Below, piece by piece: positions 1-5,389 of a stretch of DNA of 11,243 nucleotides (position 1 is its first letter; each line of letters begins with the position of its first letter). The DNA comes from Caryophanales bacterium UBA3668 (GTDB taxonomy: Bacteria > Bacillota_I > Bacilli_A > RFN20 > CAG-826). The position numbers and the translations under genes are program-made. Below the pieces are notes generated by a model. It worked only from the letters and a program-made list of their open reading frames with translations, was not told where the DNA came from and did not search any database. The DNA is taken from contig DFJP01000040.1 of NCBI GenBank assembly GCA_002373085.1, forward strand, positions 1-11,243, read 5' to 3'.

Positions 1-25
1 ATCGTTCGCACGATGGCTCAGACAA

Positions 26-54
26 CAAAAAACTGGCTCATAATGAACCAGTTT
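26..54 (-). terminator. Rho-independent terminator of the superoxide reductase gene
   Basis: Read on the minus strand, this is an 11-bp stem (AAACTGGTTCA pairing with TGAGCCAGTTT, one G-U wobble) closed by a 3-nt loop. It runs into a stretch of six T. It begins about 20 nt after the desulfoferrodoxin stop codon, where that transcript would be expected to end. The strong stem and clean T-run make this the most convincing terminator in the window. Confidence 0.88.
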
Positions 55-74
55 GATTGTCTAATAATTTATTA

Positions 75-446
75 TTATTTGGTCGCGTATAAACCGTGTA
101 AGTTACAATACTCCACTACTCGGACAACTTTTTCGCCTGGTAAAAGAGCGAAATCTGCTTTTGGAGTTTGTCCTGGTTTTAAGACTTTTCTTTGGTTACC
201 CATATTAGTCTCTAACGCAATCCATTGGATATAGTGAGCGTCCATCATTGGGTGTTCAACTTCTCCAACAGTGACGTGAACAACATTACCTTCTATTTGG
301 TAAACAGGAATATGTTTTTCATGAGCACCATCTTGAGTATTTGGCACTAATTCTTCCATAGCTTCGCCACAACAAATTGTTGGAACATTTCTTTCCTCGA
401 CTACTGCGATAATCTTGCCGCAGTGTTTACATTTAAAAAACTTCAT
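75..446 (-). CDS. dfx: Desulfoferrodoxin (2Fe-superoxide reductase)
   Basis: Cytoplasmic oxygen-defence enzyme that reduces superoxide to hydrogen peroxide without making O2, with electrons usually from rubredoxin; typical of anaerobes. From the chosen ATG it has 123 residues, normal for the two-domain family. The N-terminal desulforedoxin domain has the centre I iron ligands CKHC (Cys6, Cys9) and adjacent Cys25-Cys26. The C-terminal neelaredoxin domain has the centre II set: the EKH motif with His45, then His65, His71, and Cys114/His117 in CNLHG. Glu43-Lys44 are the conserved catalytic pair. An in-frame GTG at 458 would add four residues, but the ATG at 446 sits 8 nt after a good AAGGTGG ribosome site, and the predicted transcript start (about 461) leaves almost no leader for the GTG. 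The gene is divergent from the membrane-protein gene and monocistronic, with a strong terminator. Function is secure from the complete ligand set. Confidence 0.95.
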   Translation of the reverse strand: MKFFKCKHCGKIIAVVEERNVPTICCGEAMEELVPNTQDGAHEKHIPVYQIEGNVVHVTVGEVEHPMMDAHYIQWIALETNMGNQRKVLKPGQTPKADFALLPGEKVVRVVEYCNLHGLYATK

Positions 447-460
447 TTTTTCTACCACCT

Positions 461-496
461 TAAATTCATTATATCGGTTTTGCTTTCAATCTTAAA
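461..496 (-). promoter_or_regulatory. Candidate promoter of dfx
   Basis: A perfect TATAAT lies at 473-468 (minus). A weaker -35 candidate TTAAGA (4/6) lies 16 bp upstream at 495-490. The expected start near 461 gives a leader of about 15 nt that begins at the AAGGTGG ribosome site. A 6-bp inverted repeat, CGGTTT (475-480) and AAACCG (502-507), brackets the -35 region and could be a regulator site. That is speculative. Confidence 0.55.
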
Positions 497-521
497 ATAG
501 TAAACCGTTAGTCAAAGAGTT

Positions 522-548
522 TATTAGAATCGTTAATCTATTCTAATA
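522..548. promoter_or_regulatory. Perfect 9-bp inverted repeat between two divergent promoters
   Basis: TATTAGAAT (522-530) and its exact complement ATTCTAATA (540-548) flank a 9-nt loop. The centre lies about 74 bp from the predicted dfx start and 57 bp from the predicted start of the divergent membrane-protein gene. The stem has only one G-C pair, so a regulator binding site is more likely than a terminator, although T-rich sequence follows on the plus strand. It does not fit the 7-1-7 PerR/Fur pattern. No regulator can be named. Confidence 0.45.
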
Positions 549-576
549 TTGTGTCTTTTTTTGTTTGTTTAAATAG

Positions 577-592
577 TGATACAATAAGCGAG
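577..592 (+). promoter_or_regulatory. Candidate extended -10 promoter of the membrane-protein gene
   Basis: TGATACAAT (577-585) is an extended -10 element (TGn plus TACAAT, 5/6 to consensus). No good -35 hexamer lies 16-18 bp upstream, only a T-run, which is compatible with an extended -10 promoter. The expected start near 592 leaves a leader of about 8 nt. Confidence 0.45.
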
Positions 593-599
593 AATAATT

Positions 600-1727
600 A
601 TGATGAAAATTTATTTACCAGATAACTCTATTTCTGAATATTCAGAACGTTTAAATGTTGTTACTGCCTCTACTTCTTTAGTGAAAGAACTCATTAATCG
701 TGAAGATTATTCAACTTTAAATATCTCTTTTGATGAAAGCGAAGAAAAGATCTCTTTAGAGAATGTTTTTATTCTCCAAGTTAATATCAAAGAATCAGCG
801 TCTTGTTTCTTTGCCTTTCCTTTAGAAAATTTCCAAAAAGATGAAGTGATTAATAAAGTCGCTGCACTTAAAAAGATTAAAGTCATAGATTTATCTAGTA
901 GTAAAAATAAGACTAGTGAATTATTTAATGTCGTAAAAGAATTCAAACCATATTTCATTATTTACCAAGTAAAAAATGGCATCTCCTTATATAAGGGAGA
1001 AGTTGAAGAGGTATTTAATGAATCCGGATTAAACGAAACATCTTATCTTTTCTTTGTACCAAAAGAAGAACCAGTAATCGAAGAAAAGAAAGAAGAGACT
1101 CCTACTAAAGAAGAAGTTGCTCCAGTAGAAGAAGCTCCTGTAGTTGAAGAGAAAAAAGAATCTTCTGAGGAAGAAAAACCATCAAAACTAAAAGATGATA
1201 AATTCAAAGAATTTAAGAATTATGTAATGATGGATATTAATAATATCAAGAAGAACAAATATCACTTTATCTTCTTAACCATTTCCTCATTCTTATTTGG
1301 TTTTGCTTCTTCTGTCGGATTCTGCAATGCGATGATTGGTAAATTAATCACTATCTTATTCTTTATCTGTGCAGCCGTTGGATTATTCTTAAACACTTAT
1401 GTTTATGTCGACTACTTTAAAGAATTTAAATTCAAGAGTCGTATGTTTGTTTATAGCATCTTGTTCAACATCTTAGGCATGGGTGTCTCTTTAGGGGCTG
1501 CGATGATTTTCTATACCTTAGATAAGAGTGATATTAAAACTACAGTCTCTGTGGGAATGTTAGTTGGAGTTACAGCAGCAATGTCAGTTATTTCTATCTT
1601 GTTAGCGGTAACAATTGGATATGTAGTTGTATATTTTGGAAGAAAAGCGAAAGCTAAAAAATATGGCGAGAGCAAAGAAGACCTCGTTAGAAAAATAGAA
1701 GAAGAAAAAGAAAAGAAAGACGAATAA
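600..1727 (+). CDS. Unrecognised four-helix membrane protein with acidic linker
   Basis: I do not recognise the family. The 375 residues fall into four parts. Residues 1-152 are soluble mixed alpha/beta sequence with no motif I can name and no signal peptide. Residues 153-195 are a Glu/Lys/Pro-rich low-complexity linker. Residues 196-220 are basic. Residues 221-346 hold four hydrophobic helices (about 221-241, 245-270, 282-306, 317-346). The tail 347-375 is strongly charged (RKAKAKK, then EEEKEKKDE). The likely arrangement is a large cytoplasmic N-terminal domain tethered to a four-helix membrane bundle. The first of two tandem ATGs is used here; the second, three bases on, is equally possible. 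The ribosome site is poor (only GAGA upstream), in keeping with a very short leader. The gene stands alone, divergent from dfx and convergent with ugd. The reading frame is long, has coherent segments and ends exactly in a terminator, so it is a real gene. Confidence 0.85.
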   Translation: MMKIYLPDNSISEYSERLNVVTASTSLVKELINREDYSTLNISFDESEEKISLENVFILQVNIKESASCFFAFPLENFQKDEVINKVAALKKIKVIDLSSSKNKTSELFNVVKEFKPYFIIYQVKNGISLYKGEVEEVFNESGLNETSYLFFVPKEEPVIEEKKEETPTKEEVAPVEEAPVVEEKKESSEEEKPSKLKDDKFKEFKNYVMMDINNIKKNKYHFIFLTISSFLFGFASSVGFCNAMIGKLITILFFICAAVGLFLNTYVYVDYFKEFKFKSRMFVYSILFNILGMGVSLGAAMIFYTLDKSDIKTTVSVGMLVGVTAAMSVISILLAVTIGYVVVYFGRKAKAKKYGESKEDLVRKIEEEKEKKDE

Positions 1728-1740
1728 TTTCGTCTTTTTT
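1716..1740 (+). terminator. Terminator shared by two convergent genes
   Basis: A 9-bp perfect stem (AAAGACGAA with TTCGTCTTT, 1716-1724 and 1729-1737) has a 4-nt loop and a T-run at 1735-1740. The membrane-protein stop codon TAA (1725-1727) is in the loop, and the T-run touches the ugd stop codon (1739-1741). On the minus strand the same stem is followed by a C-interrupted T-rich stretch, so it may also end the ugd transcript, less efficiently. Confidence 0.8.
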
Positions 1741-3058
1741 AGTCTCTTTTGAACAGGTCTCTAGTGTAGACCTTTTCTTTTACATCATCTAAAGATGAAT
1801 CATATCTATTAGTGATAATTAAATCACTTTTCTTTTTAAAGTCATCAAGACTCATTTTGTTTTTATCATAGATAAGGATTTTAATTCCTTTGTTTTCTAA
1901 ACCTTTTATTACATCTTTGATCGCGGAATATCTAGTGTTATCTCCACTTGATTTGGATAAAAGAGAGAACACTCCAACAGTTGAATCTAGTTTGATAAGT
2001 TTAAGAACGTCATTAACAACGAATTCTTTCCTACTTCTATTGCTATTAGAAATCGCGGTAATTAAATCGTTGTTAGAGACATTTTTCATTTGAGATATTA
2101 ATGCATTCGTATCTTTAGGAAGACAATATCCTCCATAACCAAAAGATGGGTTATTGTAATAATCTCCAATACGAGGATCTAGTGACACTCCTTGGGTGAT
2201 TAGTTTTGAATCTAAATCATAGGAGGCCGCTAAAGAGTCCATTTCATTAAAATAAGACACTCTAAGAGCCAAATAAGCATTAGAGAATAGTTTTACTGCT
2301 TCCGCTTCACTACTAGACATATAAAGCGTTAGAGGTGAGTTTAAAGCGTTTCTAGTAAGTAAGTTAGCGAACTCTTTTACCTTTTTGTTATTTTTATCTC
2401 CACCGATAATAATTCTAGTTGGATAAAGATTATCTTTAAGAGCGTTTCCTTCTCTAAGGAACTCTGGAGAAAAGATAATGTTTGGATCATTAAGTGATTC
2501 AGTAAAACCAATATAGCAAGTTGATTTAATAATAATTAAGCAATTCTTATTAACACTTCTAACATCTCTAATCGTGTTAATAACATTACTCATATCATAT
2601 GATTTAGTTTCTTCTTTATAATCTGTAGGAGTTGAAATAATGACATAGTCACTATTCTTATAAATGTCTAAATCAATGTTGTGGGCCACTAAATCTAATT
2701 TCTTATTCTTAAGATAGTATTCAATATCTTTATCAACAAAGATTGGCTCACGATTATTGATTTTATTAATCTTGTCTTCGTTTATATCAATGATATTTAC
2801 TTTGTTAGTTGTTGAAAGTAGGACCGCTAAAGAGAGGCCAACATATCCAGCACCAACAACAGTGATCTTATAAGATTTATTGTTCACCACTTCTTTCTTA
2901 TAATCCCTTAATTTGTTTAAGGCATATGAATATTTACTATTCTTTGAATAGTTAGGTTCGTTTTCTAATCTTTTATAAGTCCTTAAAGGGATTGAAAGAA
3001 AAAAAGATGCATCTTTTTGTGATAGTCCTTTACTCACTCTTAATTCTTTTAAATTCAT
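1739..3058 (-). CDS. ugd: UDP-glucose 6-dehydrogenase with N-terminal helix-turn-helix
   Basis: Oxidises UDP-glucose to UDP-glucuronate with two NAD+, supplying glucuronic acid for surface polysaccharide. Of 439 residues, about 63-439 match the HasB-type enzyme: NAD-binding GAGYVG (69-74), STPTD (142-146), PEFLREGNAL (198-207), YPTR (212-215), and GYGGYCLPKDT with catalytic Cys312. The C-terminus KVYTRDLFKRD resembles HasB/KfiD ends as I recall them. Residues 1-60 are extra to the family. They form an XRE-like helix-turn-helix (MNLKELR at 1-7, LSQK at 12-15, PLRTY at 24-28, Glu32) plus a charged linker. The domain aligns without gaps with the extra N-terminus of CapE. The ATG at 3058 is preferred over an in-frame TTG at 3085, because TATAAT ends only 6 nt before it and the TTG lies inside the operator-like palindrome. 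It has no ribosome site and the transcript may be leaderless. Composition is richer in Asn/Lys/Ile than capEGF, hinting at separate recruitment. Enzyme call very sure; HTH call sure by motif, its function inferred. Confidence 0.93.
   Translation of the reverse strand: MNLKELRVSKGLSQKDASFFLSIPLRTYKRLENEPNYSKNSKYSYALNKLRDYKKEVVNNKSYKITVVGAGYVGLSLAVLLSTTNKVNIIDINEDKINKINNREPIFVDKDIEYYLKNKKLDLVAHNIDLDIYKNSDYVIISTPTDYKEETKSYDMSNVINTIRDVRSVNKNCLIIIKSTCYIGFTESLNDPNIIFSPEFLREGNALKDNLYPTRIIIGGDKNNKKVKEFANLLTRNALNSPLTLYMSSSEAEAVKLFSNAYLALRVSYFNEMDSLAASYDLDSKLITQGVSLDPRIGDYYNNPSFGYGGYCLPKDTNALISQMKNVSNNDLITAISNSNRSRKEFVVNDVLKLIKLDSTVGVFSLLSKSSGDNTRYSAIKDVIKGLENKGIKILIYDKNKMSLDDFKKKSDLIITNRYDSSLDDVKEKVYTRDLFKRD
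3001..3018. promoter_or_regulatory. Perfect 18-bp palindrome inside the ugd HTH-coding region
   Basis: AAAAAGATGCATCTTTTT is its own reverse complement over all 18 bases. It encodes part of the HTH (K-D-A-S-F) of Ugd and is centred about 49 nt into the gene and 76 bp from the upstream palindrome. It has a TGCA core flanked by A5 and T5, features shared with the palindrome before capE. It could be a second operator, or a chance product of AT-rich codons. Confidence 0.3.
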
Positions 3059-3093
3059 ACATTCATTATAAAACAAAAGTGCCAAAGTGGCAC
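3058..3093 (-). promoter_or_regulatory. Candidate promoter of ugd, predicted leaderless
   Basis: A perfect TATAAT (3070-3065, minus) sits 17 bp from GTGCCA (3093-3088), a 4/6 match to the -35 consensus that lies within the palindrome. Standard spacing puts the first transcribed base at 3058, the A of the start codon, so there is no room for a ribosome site. This suggests ugd can be transcribed separately from capEGF. Confidence 0.55.
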
Positions 3094-3094
3094 T
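3078..3094. promoter_or_regulatory. Operator-like palindrome overlapping the ugd promoter
   Basis: AGTGCCAAAGTGGCACT is a perfect 7-3-7 inverted repeat covering the candidate -35 and half of the spacer. A repressor bound here would block polymerase. It resembles the palindrome before capE, matching at 13 of 17 positions with one site reversed, and both precede a gene whose product starts with the same HTH type. Alternative: on the minus strand it is a hairpin followed by TTTGTTTTAT and so could terminate the capEGF transcript. Both roles could coexist. Confidence 0.5.
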
Positions 3095-3119
3095 AATTTG
3101 TTAAGAAAAAAGTAGAGGT

Positions 3120-4220
3120 TTATTTCTCTACTTCTTCTCTATAGGTATCATGAGTCTCTGGATTATAGATTTCAGAGATCCACATTATTGTGTGAGTGTT
3201 TGTGTCACCAATATTTTTAATTTGATGAGTGTATCCAACTCTAATATTAATTGGGTTAGGATGACTTCCATCAACTACATCAGTAATCATTTCGTTAGTC
3301 TTGATATCTCTTTGTTTGATTTCACTTTTACCAATAACTGTGTAGAAGATTTCTTTTTTATATGTGTGATAGTGGCCACCTTTAGTGATACCAGGGTAAG
3401 CAACATTGTCACTTATTTGTCCCCACTTTTTGGATTTGTATAATTCTTCAAAACTTCCTCTATTATCTTCTGCAAAGTTATATGTATATCCTTCTTCAGA
3501 TAGATAATCACAGAATGTCTTAAAGAGTTTTAATTCAAACTCATCATGAATAATTGGAAGATGTCTATCACTTTCAATTTCACCCTTAAAATAATATAAG
3601 AGGTCCGCTAATTTGCCTAAAGAACAGTCATATGTTGGATTAACATAGAGGATGTTTTTCTCTCCATTATGTTCCTTTAATTCCACCACTCTAAGAAATT
3701 CTTCAACGATATCAGTGACATAGTTAAAGTGAACAACATATTCGCGGTCTCTAATTTGAATATCCAAGTTATGAGCAATGTTATAACAGAAAGTAGCACA
3801 CGCACTGTTATAGTTTGGTCTACACCATTTACCAAATGCGTTAGCAAGTCTATAAACATATACTGGAAGTCCACTTGAGAAAAGATAATCTTCTCCCATT
3901 TTTTTAGACTTACCATAATCATTATCTAAACTGGCTTGGATAGAACTAGACATAATGATTGGAGTATTCTTTCCACTTTCTTTTATTAAGTCGACTACCT
4001 TCTTTGTGAAGTTAGTGTTACCGTCATAAAATTCTTCAGTGGTTAATGGTCTATTAATACCCGCTAAGTGGATAACAAAGTCTACTTTAGAGATATAATC
4101 TCTAAGTTCATCTTCTGTTGAACCTAAATCGTATTCAAATACAGTGTGACCTTTTCTTTTTAATAGTAAGCACATATGCTTACCGATAAAGCCATTTGAT
4201 CCTGTAACTAAAACGTTCAT
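3120..4220 (-). CDS. capF: CapF-type bifunctional epimerase/reductase (UDP-L-FucNAc pathway)
   Basis: Second enzyme of UDP-L-FucNAc synthesis. It C3-epimerises the 4-keto sugar made by CapE, then reduces the C4 keto group with NADPH, giving the UDP-6-deoxy-L-talosamine derivative used by CapG. The protein has 366 residues, the usual family length. The N-terminal SDR half has GSNGFIG (7-13), the SSS stretch (91-93) and the catalytic pair Tyr102/Lys106 in YGKSK. The C-terminal cupin half (about 245-366) has the metal-site motif GGHYHTYKKE (281-290, with His283 and His285) and His332 later. As known for staphylococcal CapF, the cupin does the epimerisation and the SDR half the reduction. It starts 3 bp after the capG stop; the nearest ribosome-like site (GGAG) is about 13 nt away inside capG, so translational coupling is likely. 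Unlike CapE and Ugd it has no HTH extension: the Rossmann motif starts at residue 7. Confidence 0.94.
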   Translation of the reverse strand: MNVLVTGSNGFIGKHMCLLLKRKGHTVFEYDLGSTEDELRDYISKVDFVIHLAGINRPLTTEEFYDGNTNFTKKVVDLIKESGKNTPIIMSSSIQASLDNDYGKSKKMGEDYLFSSGLPVYVYRLANAFGKWCRPNYNSACATFCYNIAHNLDIQIRDREYVVHFNYVTDIVEEFLRVVELKEHNGEKNILYVNPTYDCSLGKLADLLYYFKGEIESDRHLPIIHDEFELKLFKTFCDYLSEEGYTYNFAEDNRGSFEELYKSKKWGQISDNVAYPGITKGGHYHTYKKEIFYTVIGKSEIKQRDIKTNEMITDVVDGSHPNPINIRVGYTHQIKNIGDTNTHTIMWISEIYNPETHDTYREEVEK

Positions 4221-4223
4221 AGA

Positions 4224-5372
4224 TTATTCTTTTCTCCACACCATTTTGTTAACAACACCGGTGTAGGATTGGATGAGTTTAACTACTTTATCAGAGACAT
4301 TAGTGTCAGTATAATCACTTACTGGTTTACAACCACTTTTATTCATAACTGCGACTTCCACTGCTTGAAGAAGGTTTTTAGTGTCGATTCCAGCAAGAAC
4401 GAAGCAAGCTTCATCAAGTGCTTCTGGTCTTTCAGTAGATGTTCTAATGCATACTGCGGCAATTGGAGTTCCTAAGGAAGCATAGAATGAGCTTTCTTCT
4501 GGAAGGGTTCCACTATCACTAACGACCGCATAGGCATTCATTTGAAGATTATTATAATCATGGAAACCTAATGGTTCATGCATAACCACTCTAGGATCTA
4601 GTTTAAATCCAGTTGCTTCAAGTTTCTTTTTGCTACGTGGGTGGCAGCTATATAGAACTGGCATATCATACTTTTTAGCAAGTTCATTAATTGCGTTAAA
4701 GAGTGAATAGAAGTTTTTATCAGTGTCGATATTCTCTTCTCTATGAGCACTTAAGAGGATATATTTTCCTTTTTGTAATCCTAAGCGTTTGAGAACATCA
4801 CTCTTTTTGATGTTTTCTAAGTTTTGGGTGAGGACTTCCGCCATTGGAGAACCAGTAACATAGGTTCTTTCTTTTGGTAATCCACAATCAGCGAGATATC
4901 TTCTCGCGTGTTCGCTATAAGCGAGGTTCACATCAGAGATGATATCAACGATTCTTCTATTTGTTTCTTCTGGTAAGCATTCATCCTTACATCTATTTCC
5001 TGCTTCCATATGGAAGATTGGTAAATGTAAGCGTTTAGCGCCAATGACACTTAAGCAGCTATTGGTGTCTCCTAAGACTAAGACGGCGTCTGGTTTAGTT
5101 TCTACCATCACTTGATAACTTTTAGCGATGATATTACCCATAGTTTCACCTAAATCTTTTCCAACCGCGTCTAAGTAGATATCAGGATCTTTAATTCCTA
5201 AATCTTTGAAGAAGACTCCGTTAAGGTTATAGTCATAGTTTTGTCCAGTATGGACAAGTAATGTATCAAAATATTCTCTACATTTGTTAATAACTGCAGC
5301 AAGTCTAATGATTTCTGGTCTAGTGCCAACGATAATCATTAATTTGAGTTTTCCATTATCTTTGAAGTTCAT
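4224..5372 (-). CDS. capG: CapG-type UDP-sugar 2-epimerase (UDP-L-FucNAc-forming)
   Basis: Final enzyme of the pathway. It inverts C2 of the CapF product to give UDP-N-acetyl-L-fucosamine. The 382 residues show the full non-hydrolysing UDP-GlcNAc 2-epimerase signature: GTRPE (16-20), GDTNS (101-105), HMEAGNR (121-127), PEETNRR (134-140), HREEN (210-214), CHPRS (243-247), SDSGTLPEES (285-294) and a C-terminal RTSTERPEA (310-318). The family includes WecB/MnaA, which convert UDP-GlcNAc to UDP-ManNAc. The choice of CapG rests on the ECLPEE variant, the CIRTSTERPEA ending and above all on lying between capE and capF. The start follows a strong AGGAGG 9 nt away, 17 bp after the capE stop, so the two genes are in one operon. 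A plain UDP-GlcNAc 2-epimerase activity cannot be excluded from sequence alone. Confidence 0.92.
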   Translation of the reverse strand: MNFKDNGKLKLMIIVGTRPEIIRLAAVINKCREYFDTLLVHTGQNYDYNLNGVFFKDLGIKDPDIYLDAVGKDLGETMGNIIAKSYQVMVETKPDAVLVLGDTNSCLSVIGAKRLHLPIFHMEAGNRCKDECLPEETNRRIVDIISDVNLAYSEHARRYLADCGLPKERTYVTGSPMAEVLTQNLENIKKSDVLKRLGLQKGKYILLSAHREENIDTDKNFYSLFNAINELAKKYDMPVLYSCHPRSKKKLEATGFKLDPRVVMHEPLGFHDYNNLQMNAYAVVSDSGTLPEESSFYASLGTPIAAVCIRTSTERPEALDEACFVLAGIDTKNLLQAVEVAVMNKSGCKPVSDYTDTNVSDKVVKLIQSYTGVVNKMVWRKE

Positions 5373-5389
5373 GGATTTAATCCTCCTAT

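Noticed and set aside
1..14. Small hairpin ATCGT-TCGC-ACGAT at the left edge
   Set aside because: Only 5 bp and cut off by the window; without the sequence to the left no role can be supported.
13..234. Plus-strand open frame of 73 codons across the dfx 3' end
   Set aside because: Overlaps the dfx terminator and coding sequence antisense; its translation has no domain-like character.
343..352. GGCACTAATT in dfx, identical to the right arm and flank of the ugd palindrome
   Set aside because: No inverted partner and inside dfx coding sequence; a 10-base coincidence.
1153..1200. GAAGAAAAA-type repeats in the membrane-protein gene as a functional DNA repeat
   Set aside because: Explained by the Glu/Lys-rich protein linker; no regular unit length.
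3059..3085. Upstream TTG start for ugd adding nine residues
   Set aside because: TTG lies inside the palindrome and upstream of the -10 element; the ATG at 3058 aligns exactly with the CapE HTH start.
5322..5330. AGTGCCAAC half-site in the capG 5' coding region as a further operator
   Set aside because: No matching inverted half follows; one half-site of this length is expected by chance and codes conserved VGTRPE residues.
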